Assembly (NCBI RefSeq): GCF_030936135.1
Contig: NC_082616.1
Span: 12,893,001-12,957,000 of the forward strand
Direction: 5' to 3'
Source: Gavia stellata
Taxonomy: Eukaryota; Chordata; Aves; Gaviiformes; Gaviidae
DNA length: 64,000 bases
The notes under the pieces are model-generated. The model ran no database searches. It saw only the letters and a list, made by a program, of their open reading frames with translations, and was not told where the DNA came from. The translations under genes and the position numbers were made by a program. Below, piece after piece: positions 40,101-51,045 of this stretch. Numbering within the stretch: the stretch's first letter is position 1; every line of letters starts with the position of its first letter.

Positions 40101-42607
40101 ACTGAAACAAAGGCACCCTACAAAGTCAGTCACACCTTGTATTCGCCTGATTGTATTCTTAATTTGGGGGGGGCCCCTACGGTCTCAGCAAGGCTGTTTG
40201 CAACCCCCCGGCTCCCAGCTGCCCCCGGGGGGTGGGTACTGCCTGCACACGCCAGCCATGCCCGCTCTGCGGGGCGACAGGGACGGTCTCGCCCTCGCCA
40301 GGACACGCTGCCGCCGACTGTGGGCTAAAAGGGAAAGAATGAACCATTTTGTTGGGCTGAATTCTGCCACGCTACTACAGAAAATTGCTTTTGTATGTCG
40401 GAAGAACAGCTTGAGGGCAAAGTAAGAGGATTTTAACCTCTTCTTCTAAAGAATAAAAGTTGGTTGCAGAATTGTGGTTTTATAAAAGCATCTTTACCTT
40501 TGTCACCGTTCATAAGGGCAGTCCACCTGAAAAAGATGCAGTAAAAGCTTATTAAGGTTTGCAAGTGTTCCAGCCCACATGTCACAGGCGCATTCCCGCA
40601 GTGAGCAGCACCGACCAAGTGGGCTGGGGCCGTTCCACCGCACACCACCAGACTCATCCCTCATGGGAAGCTCTGCTCCACGCACGTGCTTACAGAGTGA
40701 GCCTCTGCTAAGCAAGGTACTGCTGGCCCAAAAATAGCTCTCCTGTCTCATCTCTTGGCTACAGACTGTTCTTTTTTTATTTGGGGTTTGTTTTTTTGTC
40801 CTGTCCCCCCACCATGAAGAGTCCTTTGTTCTTGAATGCCGGCAGCACTGCCATCAGAGGGGCTTCTGAGCTCACACTTAGGAGCCTTCATTACAGCACT
40901 CAGGCGGCAAGAGCACATATATTTGATCAATATTTTCAAAGCACCGGCCCTTCGGCCAAGTGTGGAAGCGGCCCCTCCGGAGAGCACTCCCGGTGCACCG
41001 ACCCCACCACGCATCCTCGGCAGCCGCCCCAGCTGGGCAGGAGCCGTGGAGCCTGTGCGACAACAGCATTAGCTGCGGCTGCCACTGAAGGGGGCTTGCA
41101 GCGGTTTGCTAATAATAATTACAGACCATTACGAAACCCCAGAAGACATTATTTATATACTGTTCATTGCAAGAAATGCATGATGACAAGGCTTCCCTTT
41201 CTAAGCCATGTAATGCCTTATTGCTGAGTGATTTGCATGAACATTAAAACCAGTATGTTTCTAATGGTGATTTTCTACTCTGTGGAGATCACTTAAGAAA
41301 ATGAAGGGGGTCTGTGCTCACAGTCATAATTATGTCAGGGGTGCCTATGTACTACCGCCCACTTATGCCAGTGGGAATGTGAGGGGATTATTTGGCAGTG
41401 GGAAAAGACACTCGGAAATGTCTGTTCCTTCACTGAAAAGAGACGGCAAAAGTTCTCACTTAAATTGCTTTCAGGTGCTTTAGTCAGAAATGGAGAATTA
41501 ATCCAAATGGCTCCAGATAAAGCCCTGAATTTCTCCATTTGTAGAAATAACTTTACATGCTAACTGGGCATTAGGAACCCGGGTTCCACCCATCTTCCGT
41601 AAGGAGGATCCCTGTCCCAGGCCCAGCAGCGGCCACACTCATGCTGAGCTTCGTGAGCAGCCAGGAACCGGCCGTTTTCCCGGACAAGGGTTAGCAAATT
41701 GTGCAAGATGGGGCAGCTGCAGGAATGGCCACTCAGGACAGCCAGATTGGGGCTGGGGTCACGCCAGCGCCGTCCCCGCAGGGAGCCACGCCGTGTCCAG
41801 CACTGATGGGGTGAGGGGTGTTTCTGTGGCTCTGGGGCTGACCTGGGCACCGGGCCCCAGGCCCTGACGCGGTCAGGGCTTCAGCCACACCGTTACCACT
41901 GCCTTTCCCAGCGTGCAGCCCCAGCCGAAGGCCCTGCGGCCAAGGGGTGCTCAGTGCTGGTGTACAACGGCTGCGTCGCACTGGAGGAACCTGGATAATT
42001 TACAGGGTGTTAATTGTACTGTCCAATTTAATTTGCATCATTATTTGAGCTGTATAGTGCCCGTGCACCCCAGGGGATGGATATTTATACAAACACGTGC
42101 ACCCCACACCGCCCCCCCGTCAGCAGGCAGGCGCAGGGCAGACATGGTGCCGGGCTGACCACCGGCCTGTGGCCCCCATGCAGGGCTCCAGCCATAACGC
42201 CCGCCGCACATTGCTCCCCAGACCAGCTTCCTAACGGCCCAAGCACTCGGCAGTGTGGGAGCTGGGCACTGTCAGGAGGTGCCCAGCCCCACCCCACCCT
42301 GCTCCTGCGCCCCACACCCGGCAGGGGTAATGCAGGGGGGTCCCCGCACCTGAGCAGAGGTGGGTGGGTGGGCCGGAGCCCAGCCAGCTGGGACGGGTGC
42401 AGCCAGTGCTGCTTGCCCCCCACGGGCACAGCACCCGGGCGTGGGGCTGAAGTCAGGCGCAGGCAGGACGTGGGGCGTGCGGGCAGAGCCCGGCCTGGCG
42501 TGGTGTGGGGCAAGCACACGGGCAGCCATGGGCTTGAGTCACCCCTGGCACCATCAGCCCCGCCAGCCGCGGGCAACAGGCAGAAAAAATGTCCACAGGC
42601 AGACAAA

Positions 42608-43800
42608 CATCAAAAATATAAAGTAAAATAAAATAAAATAATATAAAAATTAATTTATACTTATACATAAGAATGCTTAACATTTTTATACGTATTTTCT
42701 TACTGCTGTATCTATTGTTATGTTATTCATTAGATAATTACATAAAGATTATGTAGTATGTATATTAGTTATAGTATATATTACATGTATTAAATATACA
42801 CAGATATAATGTGTATATAATATTATAATAAGCATAATATAAATAATCTATTATCTATACTCTTTTATATAATGTATATAATGTGATATACATTATACAA
42901 TATACAGTATCTTATACTATATGCACTACATAATACACTGTACATTATTCATATAGTAATATTTGTTTCATAGTATTAATTATATATTTATTGATTTTAT
43001 CAAAGTAGAAATTATAGGTTATGTATATACTCTATATTACATATACATTATATGTGTGTATATATGCACATATGCCTAGTAAATACTTTAGCTATATGTA
43101 CACATTACTATATAAACTATAATACTGTATGCATAATACATATGCAGTATACTTTTATAAAAATTTATATAAGAAAAATTATAGTTATATAAATCATCCC
43201 AGAAATATATGAATAATATATATATTATATAATGAATATGTAATACATGATACTATATATTGCATAATGCATATATAATACACGTCATAGAATATTCAAT
43301 GCAGTATGTACAATACAGTATATACTTTAGATCATAGATTATGCATAACACGCATGTATGTTATGTATGCATACACCTATGTATGTGTGCATACATGTAC
43401 ACACACAACAGTGCATTATATATACTCCATAATACAGTCCTACAAAGCTAATAAATTCTGTAACACAATATTATTTCATTATCTGAATATTGATAAGGTA
43501 TCAATAATTATATACTATGCCTATATATTATTATGTACTATATCTAATGTATTATAATATGCATTATGTAATAGGCAATCCATAATTTATAATATACATA
43601 TAGTATTATATATTATAATATACATTGTCATAATATGATACATTATGTGTAATATATTATACACTGTACTGCGTATTATGAAGTATATGAAGATAAAAGG
43701 AATATAATTTCAATATTTATTGTACGTAGAATTGTAATTTATTGTACATAATAAATGCTGTATTTCTTGTGTGTGTATGTGTATGTATAGCTAAAATAAA
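42608..43800. repeat. 1.2 kb extremely AT-rich low-complexity block
   Basis: The block starts abruptly after a GC-rich kilobase, with an (AAAAT)n microsatellite at about 42623-42650. It then runs as degenerate TA/ATA/TATAA-rich sequence with occasional GTATGTGTGCATACA-like purine/pyrimidine alternation (about 43360-43410), to about 43800. Almost no G or C runs occur. The pattern suggests a decayed (TA)n/(AAAAT)n satellite, possibly seeded by an A-rich retroposon tail. Such DNA unwinds easily and may act as a matrix-attachment region or be unstable. It contains no credible gene. Confidence 0.85.
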
Positions 43801-45421
43801 ATTTTCCAGGTCAAAATCTAAGAAGTCACCATCCCATGCAGATGTTTGGCATTTTCCTCACGTTTGGAGGGGGTTTTTTTGTTGAACTGTTATTGCAATA
43901 CATTTAATTCACATGTGAAAAACTGTAAAATTAGCAAATGAAATGATGACTTGGTTCCTTACCCTGATACATAAAAAAAGCCCATTCCGACCTGAAGCTG
44001 ACTGGTGTCATTTATCCCCCCGCCCTGTCCGGACTCGGGGCGTTGCCAGCCCAGGAGCCCGCTGCCACGCAGGCAGAGCCTTTGCTCTGCTTCAAACTAT
44101 CACTTTACTGCATGTAAACCAACTTCCCCATCACATGAGAGAAGGTTTAAAAAAATTGTTTGTCTAAAACTACCGTGGTCCTCAGGCCATGGGTAAGGCA
44201 TGTGGAGCGCAGGAGACGAGGCAGGGAACCTGTTGGGCTTTATGCTCCCTCGGCTTCAAAGCTGCAAGGGCGGTTTATTATTATTTAAAAATAGTGATTC
44301 TTTTCCGAAAGTAACAGGTGATTTAACTGGAGCTGGTGGACAGCTGTTAAAAATAATGTCCCAGTTACCGTAACAGGAGGATGGATTCTGAAAAGGGTCC
44401 CCATGCCTGTTCCCCTCCGCCGGTGCAGGGCCACCTCTTGCCATGCCAGCGGTGTCGACGCGGCCGTGCCACCACCCTGCCACAGCTGCAGCACGTCTCT
44501 GCCCGAATTCAGTCTCACCCTGCCTATACTGATGGTAATGGCAAAACCAGAAGCTGGGGCTAGAATATTACCAGGATGGTTGTGCCTTTGCTAGACACGA
44601 CATCATAGCTTTTCAGCCATGCACTTAGATTAAATAAGATTCTTTTTAACAAAAGTCCTGCCGGTGTCCTGCCCTGGAGCCTGATTCTGTAGGACAGCCC
44701 TACAAAACAAAAGGCCACGCCTGGCACGTCCATCTTTCTGATTAACGTATCAAATGTTTCCACGAGGCAGACCTTTGCTATGTGGATTGTAAACTAAATT
44801 TAATTAAAACCATTTAAAGCTCTAATGAGGCGTTTTGGAAGGACTTGAGATGTTTGAATGAAATGTGCAAAACTTAGGCAGCCTGGGCACCCTGGTCCTT
44901 CACCAAGGGAAGACGCCTGGGTGCCCCAAGTGACTCGCCGTACCACACAGCCGCGCTGGCCCAAAACACCCGCTGGGACCCAGCACCCTGGCAGGCAGGT
45001 GACGGGACAGGAGGCGCATTGGCACAACTGCCCCATGGCACCCCACATCACCCCACACGTCGCTGGGGATGGACAGGCAAAAATGCCTGTGGCTCCGTGA
45101 GCCGCTTTCCCCCCCGCCAGCTCATTAAAAAGCGATGCGGGTTTTAAACAGATTTGCATGGGGAAGAGGTCTGAAATCCAAAAGCCCCGTCCCAAGCCCA
45201 TTTCTGGGCTCACCCTGGCTCCTGGGACATCTCTTCCCACCCGCCCGCCCAAGAAACAAACCAGACGATGCTCGGCAGGGCCAAGCAGCCTCCTGCCGCA
45301 CAGTCAGCCTCCCAAAACTCTGGCTGTGCCCAGTTGTGTTTCCCAGCAAGTCCTCCAAGCGAGGCAGCCGACAGATGCACCTACTGTATTGACAGCTGCA
45401 GGTGACCACGTTGTTGATACC

Positions 45422-45439
45422 AAAAAAAAAAAAAAAAAA
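45422..45439. repeat. A18 homopolymer
   Basis: Eighteen consecutive A bases occur in GC-moderate intergenic sequence. I saw no flanking target-site duplication or recognisable processed transcript upstream, so it is listed as a simple repeat. Confidence 0.9.
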
Positions 45440-48400
45440 TTTGCTAAAAATCACGCTTGAGAAACAGCATCACAGAGACTATTACTCTGCTAGCAGCAGC
45501 ACTAGTGCTGACACTGCCGACAGGAAAAGCTCTTCCCAGCTTCTCCCTATCTCCGCGCCTGTGGTTCAGTGATGGTGTTCGAGCTGCGTTTTTCAGGACC
45601 CCGAAGGTTGCTGTAATTAATCTCCCTGGTTCCTTTCAGTTTGCAAACAATCCATTTCAGACCATGTGTTCAGCTACACAAAGAGCTGAGCTCAGAGAGG
45701 AGGAAGGCTCCAGCGGTTTGCAAACTGGGCAAACATCCCTGCCCGTGTGCACAGAGAGTGAGCGACCCCTGTACCTGCACACCAACTGCCTCCAAGAATC
45801 GGACATCGCATCACATTTGGGGTAGGATCAGCATTTTCCGTGGTGCCTAAACCTGTTCCTGCTGGATGCATTGAGAGTCATCAGCAAATTGATTTGTTAG
45901 CTGACAGCAGGAGGCTTTGTTTGCACAGCGCTGGCCAGCCTGCGCTGCTGGATGGCGAGAGCATGGCACCAAAAAGGCAACACCTGCATTCCCAGAAGCT
46001 GCTGCGTGCGGCGCTGGTCGAGCTCTGGTTTCAGCAGTGCCGCTCAGCTCTTGGCTTATCCACGGAGCTGGAAGTGGGCTCGAGGGTCTCACTGACACAG
46101 AGGTGGAGGCAGAGGGGAGCCAGGCTGAGGTCCTGCGTCGGGGCCCGGGTGGTGATACAGCGCAGGGGAGGAGCAGCTCTGCACTGGGCAAGTTGGTGAG
46201 GGGTGGGGACAGATCCCTCCCCGAAATATGGCCCAAAGGAGGCTTGCTGTGAGCGGGTGGCTTTGTAACCCATGGTGGTGGGGCGATGCCCGTCGCTGCC
46301 AAGGTCTCAAGAGATGGGAAAAGTTGATGCTGATCACTCCCTGTAAAATCCCTCGGGCACTTGGTGCCTCTCACTCATAACGACCTTCTCCCAAAGCTCT
46401 GCAGCAGTGCAGTGGATGAAAAGAGGGGCGCAGTCCGAATGGCCCAGCAGCTTGCTCTGCCAAGGCTACTGTAGCCCAGCGACGCCAAAAGCAAGTCCCC
46501 TGTTTTACAGGGTGTTTGTGAACGGAGCCCAGTTTACAAAAAGTACTCCAGTCGCACCTCTCCTTACTCCTCCCCAAAATATGAGCCTCCACTAACCACA
46601 CTGTCCACTGCAATGTATGTTCCCGTCAGCAGAAGACACAAAAGCTTGGGTGCTGATGGCTACCCTGATGGTTCCCTACAAACCTGGGAAATTCTTCTGA
46701 CCCCCACAGATTTTATCTGACTCTTATGGGAACAGGCATGAATTTACTTAATTATTGGGAAATCGGTACCAATATGAAGCAGTTTTGTGGCCTGCCAGTG
46801 CCTCAGGCTTAGAGCAAAGATTTCAGCTGGGGCACTGCTGTGAAGATGAGGATGGAGCCTCTCTGAAGGATGCACTGAGCATCGGTCTGGAAACGGTGTC
46901 TGACAGCCCAAGAGGACTGACACATGCATTGGCAAACTCCCCTCGGGGAGCTCCCGCTTCGTATGAGCGGAGAGACCGGCCCGCCTGGCCCACAGGCTGT
47001 GACATACTGGGTTGTGACAGCCCAGTATCTGGGGCTTTCCGAGGCCAGGGAAGCCAGGAAAAGCAAAACCACACTTCTTGCCAAGCGTGTTTTGCTGCCT
47101 GTATCTCTGAGGCTGTTGAGGCCATGTTCTCTTTCTCAGTGTATCAGTTTACAGATAAAACCACAGCTTCGCCCAGACCTGAAGTCAGTCCTGGTATAAC
47201 GAAGTTCGTTTCCTAGGAATCAAGGCAGCGGGAGCGTACTAGCTTTGGTGCTTTTTAGCCTGACTGGACAAGAAAAAAAAAATAAAAATCTTTCTCTAGA
47301 AAGGTTGTCTTTCTCTAGAAGCTTTGCTACATCAAAAAATACTCAGACATGTGCTGGGAAGCTCCAGAAGGCCACCTGCCCTTCCCACGGCAAAGCAGCC
47401 GTGTCTCAGACAAGGGCCTTCAGGTGAGTGAACGTGGAAGGAACAAGTTGGAAACGTCCTCCAGCGATCAAAAGCCTCAAAGGCGTTATCGTCCCCAAGA
47501 CAGAGTGTGCCAGAACACCCAAGCTGAGACCTCTCAGCCCAGACTCGGCCCTTAACACACCAGTGGGTGACGAGGTACTTGCATGTGGGGTTGCCAAGCA
47601 GATCTGCATGCCATGAGGTTGGCTCTGTGGCTTCTCCTGCTGGCAAAGGGAGAGATTGTACGGCTGCACTGCGACACCTGTGAGAGGGGTTTCACTGACC
47701 CAGCATACATCTTCCACACTAACACCGAATCTATAACAATTTTTGCTAGAAAAATTAAGAAACTACTTTTTGACCAAACCCATGCAATTCCTACGTACAG
47801 ACACAAGCCCTCGAGCACCCACACCCATCAGGAGCTTAAAACGCTCCCAGGACCAGGCACATCCTCCCCAGAGCCCCGCCATGGGCTACAGGACACAGCC
47901 GCCTCTCCCCTCGCAAGGCGAACTGGGGTGCTTTGCACCTTTTTTTTTTCCCCCTGCCCCAGTCACTGCCTTGTGAGTTTTTTCACACATCGGTGTCTTC
48001 CCCTGTTCCCGAGGGGAGTCCTAGCACGCCTGGTTTGCCAGAAACCTACCATTACTGAAGGATGCTGCTGAAATCCCACCACAGGGCAGAGTGGGACCAG
48101 GCTCTAGCCTTGAAACCAGGCATGCAAAAGCCCAGCCCTCCTTGCACCAGCCTCCACAGTTCATAGTGAAATCAAGACGCAGCTTTTCTGTAGAGCCCCT
48201 TAACCCCAGATCTCAGAGCGCTGAGCACAAGGGAAAGCCACCCAAACAAACAGCACATCCTCTCGCAGGCAAGGATTTGTCCAAGTTTTCCACTTCTCCT
48301 TCAAAGGTGCCCCCCGTGCCCCCCTCCTGACGTCTTCCCTCCAACGCTTTCAGGGGAAGGTCCGCGGAAGCTCTTCCATGGCTCTTCCCACGGGCCAGAA

Positions 48401-48746
48401 GCAGAGCACGGGGAGAGCCTGTGCCCAGCAACAGCTGCAGGAAAAGGGCCAGGGCCCCGGCCCCAGCCCGCAGCCGGTGCCCGCGGCGCAGGGCAGCAGC
48501 CCCAGCGCACCCCTTCCCAGGGCAGGGCAGCCTTCCCCCAGGACCGGACACACCTCACCCTGCTCTTCTCCCCCCTTTAATTCCTTTTTAATTAATCTCA
48601 TCAAAAGGTGCAGAGCAGGCTGGTGCCCTCCAGGGCACCCTGCCAGCTGAAGCCCAGAGCCCCTAGCTCCCCCCCAGAGTGCCCCCAGGGCCAGCCCGTC
48701 CGGGAGAAGCAGGAGGCAGCAGGGGCACGCTTGAATTTGAAAATAT

Positions 48747-48752
48747 TTTATT
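48747..48752 (-). terminator. INSM1: INSM1 polyadenylation signal AATAAA
   Basis: AATAAA on the - strand (TTTATT on +) lies inside 'caaataaaatattttcaaattc', about 760 nt past the INSM1 stop. It coincides with the boundary between the AT-rich UTR and the GC-rich flank, which supports use as the transcript end. Confidence 0.75.
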
Positions 48753-49050
48753 TGAATAGTAAATAATTATACAGTCAAAACAGTCCTATCGAAGCACTCT
48801 ATAAATAGCTAACAGTTAAGAAAATAATGTGTGTAGAAAAAGAGATTGCATCTAAAAGTAAGAGCTGTCAGTTGCACAGGATAAAATGGTTAAGATTGTG
48901 TGTTTTTCTAGGTATAAAAGTTAAAACCTTTTTAGCAGATCCCTTTAGAAAAAAAAGATCTTCTAAAATGCACAGTGAAATGGCAGGCGGGGGAGACAAA
49001 AAAGCGCATTAGAATATCTGCGATCAAATAATATCAATCTTCATAATTAA

Positions 49051-49075
49051 TATAAATAAATAATGAATAAATAAC
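49051..49075 (-). promoter_or_regulatory. INSM1: AU-rich element in the INSM1 3' UTR
   Basis: On the - strand this stretch contains clustered ATTTA pentamers within TTATTTATT-type nonamers (one cluster around 49071 and a tandem around 49052-49063). These match the sequence class bound by ARE-binding proteins that control mRNA decay. Rapid turnover would suit a transiently expressed differentiation factor. The functional reading is inference. Confidence 0.5.
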
Positions 49076-49512
49076 ATAATTACTCAAACCAACATATACA
49101 GATAGTCAACTCATGAGCTACCTTAGTAAGGGCAAAACGAACAAAAACAGAAAGTTGGCATGTCACAGTTAAGGCAGTTTCTACAGCATTTTCTGAAGAC
49201 CATCAACAGCGGAGTCAAGGCATTTGTGGCTATACTAAAGGAAATTCTCGTTTCTCCTCAAGCGGTTTGATCTGTTCACATTTATAAAAACCGAAGCGAA
49301 CGGAAAAGAGAAGAAAAAAAAATAAAAAGAGAGACCCCGGCAAGGTAAACGTAAAGCCAGATTCCAGCAGTTCGCAAGCCATATTAAAGCTAATCGTGTG
49401 GCGAGTCCAACGCGCAGCCTGCGGGACGCGCTCGGCCGCGGCAGGGCGGCCCCGGTCCCGGTCCCGGCGGGGGAGCGGGCCCGGGCCCGGCCCCGGGAAG
49501 GCACGGGCGGCT

Positions 49513-50868
49513 CTAGCAGGCGGGGCGCAGCGGCACCTGGAGCAGGATGACCTGCCTGTTCTCGGAGGGGTGGCACTTGTTGATGTGCCGGGTGAGGCCG
49601 GGCGAGCTGTAGAAGGTGGCCGGGCAGTACTTGCAGGGGAAGACCTGGGCGGCGTGCAGGAGGCGGAGGTGCCGCTCCTGGCTGCTCTTGCTGGGGAAGG
49701 TCTCCCCGCAGACCGGGCAGAGGCGGCACTCGGCGGGCGGCGGCGCGGGCGGCTCCTCGGGGACGGGCTCGGGGGCGGCGGGGGCCGCGGCGGGGGCAGG
49801 GGCCGGGGCCGGTGCCGGGCCGGGTCCCGGCGCCGGGTGGCCCAGCAGGTGCTTGCGCAGGTAGGCCTGCCGGCGGAACCGCTTGGCACAGCGGGGGCAC
49901 TCGAAGAGCCCCTCCTCGGAGCCCGCCTCCGAGGCGCCGCCGGGGCTCGGCGTGTCCCGCTCGCTGCCGCTGCCGCCCGCCTCCTTCGGCGGCTCCTCCG
50001 CCGGCGCCCGGCCCGCCTCGGGGCCGCCCTTGGCGGCGGGCGGGCGCGGCTTGTGCCAGCGGCGGTGGGAGGCGAGGTTGGCGGGGCAGGAGAAGACCTT
50101 GTCGCACTCGGGGCAGCGGTACTCCACCCGGACGATGCGGGAGCAGCGGTGCTGCGCCAGCGCGAAGGGGTCCCCGTACTCCTCCTTGCAGAGCTGGCAG
50201 ATGAACTCGCCCAGCGGGCGGGCGCAGCCGCCCCGCGCCTTGGCCGGCGCCTCCACCGGGCCCTCCTTGATGCGCAGCCCCAGCACGGGCGACGTGGTCA
50301 CCTCGTCCTCGAAGGTCAGCTTGCGGATCGCCTTCGCCTTCTTGCCCGACGGGGCCTTCTGCCGGCCGGGCTCGGCGGCGCCCGGCGGGCGCTTGGCGGG
50401 CGGCGGGCGGCCCGGGGCGGGCGGCGCGGCCGGGGCGGGCGGCGCGGGGGCTGCGCCGGGACCCGGGCCGGTGCCGGCGCTGGCGGCGTGGCCGGCGGGC
50501 GGCTCGGCGTGGCCGGCGGCGGCCCAGAGCTTGAGCTCGGCCGGGGCGAAGAGGAGCGGGTCCATGGTGCCGGGCACGGCCGGGGCGGGGAAGGACTCGG
50601 CCGAGACGGGCGAGCCCAGGCTGAAGCCGCGCTCCAGGTACTTGTCCCTGCTGACGGGCCGCGTGGGGCTGTACAGCGCCTGCACGGCGGCATCGGGCGT
50701 CCCGAACGGCACCGGCGGCGGCGGCGAGTCCCGCGGCGCGGGCGGCGGCGGCGGCGCGGCGCCGCCGGTGGGGAGCGGCGGGCCGGCGGCGGCCTCGCGG
50801 CAGCAGCGCGCCCGGTAGGAGACGGGGGTGGGCCGCCGGCTGCGCTTCACCAGGAAGCCCCGGGGCAT
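49513..50868 (-). CDS. INSM1: INSM1 (insulinoma-associated protein 1), zinc-finger transcriptional repressor
   Basis: Single-exon gene of 451 codons. The start is the ATG beginning [10 protein letters not shown], a SNAG domain that must be N-terminal to recruit LSD1/CoREST-type corepressors. The in-frame ATG 42 codons upstream is therefore rejected. Visible in order: SNAG (1-9); proline-rich region; YSPTRPVSR and [11 protein letters not shown] blocks (about 66-95); [11 protein letters not shown] (103-113); a basic region with [10 protein letters not shown] (175-184); the [13 protein letters not shown] block (186-198); and five zinc fingers. The zinc ligands are C224/C227/H240/C242 (atypical), C252/C255/H268/H272, C324/C327/H340/H344, C384/C387/H400/H405 and C412/C415/H428/H433. 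The end, [15 protein letters not shown], is nearly the human end. Human INSM1 is about 510 aa, so the shortening falls in the proline/alanine/glycine linkers. The nuclear factor acts in endocrine pancreas, adrenal and neurogenesis. The linker between fingers 3 and 4 is a Pro-Ala repeat. Confidence 0.98.
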   Translation of the reverse strand: MPRGFLVKRSRRPTPVSYRARCCREAAAGPPLPTGGAAPPPPPAPRDSPPPPVPFGTPDAAVQALYSPTRPVSRDKYLERGFSLGSPVSAESFPAPAVPGTMDPLLFAPAELKLWAAAGHAEPPAGHAASAGTGPGPGAAPAPPAPAAPPAPGRPPPAKRPPGAAEPGRQKAPSGKKAKAIRKLTFEDEVTTSPVLGLRIKEGPVEAPAKARGGCARPLGEFICQLCKEEYGDPFALAQHRCSRIVRVEYRCPECDKVFSCPANLASHRRWHKPRPPAAKGGPEAGRAPAEEPPKEAGGSGSERDTPSPGGASEAGSEEGLFECPRCAKRFRRQAYLRKHLLGHPAPGPGPAPAPAPAPAAAPAAPEPVPEEPPAPPPAECRLCPVCGETFPSKSSQERHLRLLHAAQVFPCKYCPATFYSSPGLTRHINKCHPSENRQVILLQVPLRPAC

Positions 50869-51045
50869 CTTCGCGCCGCCTCCGCGCCGGCGGCGGCCGC
50901 GGCGCACGCTCCTCGCTCTGCCCGCGGCGCGGCCGCCGCCGCCTTTAAGCGGGCCGGGGCCATTGTTCGGGCCGGCGGCGGCGGGACGGGCCAATCAGCG
51001 GCGCCGCGGCGGGCGGCGGCGGCGGGCGGAGCGGGTGCACCTGAG
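50869..51045 (-). promoter_or_regulatory. INSM1: INSM1 5' UTR and proximal promoter
   Basis: Going upstream from the start codon, the sequence shows a TATA-like GCTTAAAGG at about 50943-50950; AACAATGG, a SOX-type site, at 50960-50967; GGCCAATCAG on the + strand at 50989-50998, a full NF-Y CCAAT box; and an E-box CACCTG/CAGGTG at 51038-51043. If the TATA-like box is used, transcription starts near 50915 and the 5' UTR is only about 50 nt. E-box control of INSM1 by NeuroD1/Neurogenin-type bHLH factors is established for mammals. Assigning these particular sites is inference from position and consensus. Confidence 0.6.

Larger units (their letters stand above)
23250..48729. other. RALGAPA2 3' end (unresolved) and RALGAPA2-INSM1 interval
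   Basis: I see no convincing gene in this interval apart from the undetermined last RALGAPA2 exon. One possible terminal acceptor is at about 24154: a pyrimidine tract and 'actcacag' are followed by bases that would complete Gly and give an immediate stop. Another is at about 26687 ('ctctgcag'), which opens a frame of about 37 codons. Neither can be confirmed. The left part is AT-rich. From about 28 kb onward GC-rich patches recur (30.1-30.7, 33.3-33.8, 36.5, 39.7-41.1, 41.6-42.6 and 44.4-48.7 kb), and their many overlapping open frames on both strands look like composition effects. A few homopolymers are present, including T16 at 25089-25104 and G11 at 31922-31932. Confidence 0.6.
48730..49512 (-). 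other. INSM1: INSM1 3' UTR
   Basis: Running leftward from the INSM1 stop codon, this stretch of about 780 bases switches sharply from GC-rich coding sequence to AT-rich sequence. It ends at the canonical poly(A) signal at 48747-48752. It contains an AU-rich element. The 3' limit is an estimate, placed 15-20 nt beyond the poly(A) signal; no transcript data are available here. Confidence 0.75.

Noticed and set aside
42077-42631. Long + and - strand open frames beside the AT-rich block
   Set aside because: Both strands are open in GC-rich repetitive sequence with Pro/Gly/Ala-rich peptides. No gene signal is seen.
47583-48071. 162-codon + strand open frame downstream of INSM1
   Set aside because: The start resembles a signal peptide and there is a Cys pair, but no family is recognised and the rest is Pro/Ser/Thr-rich. 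No promoter or splice support.
49230-49889. 219-codon - strand frame overlapping the INSM1 3' half
   Set aside because: It is a different frame of the same DNA as INSM1, Arg/Pro/Ser-rich, and runs into the 3' UTR. It is a shadow frame.
50869-50994. INSM1 start at the in-frame ATG 42 codons upstream
   Set aside because: The SNAG domain [10 protein letters not shown] must be at the N-terminus. The extra 42 residues are Arg/Gly-rich, and the upstream ATG falls at the CCAAT box, above the likely start site.
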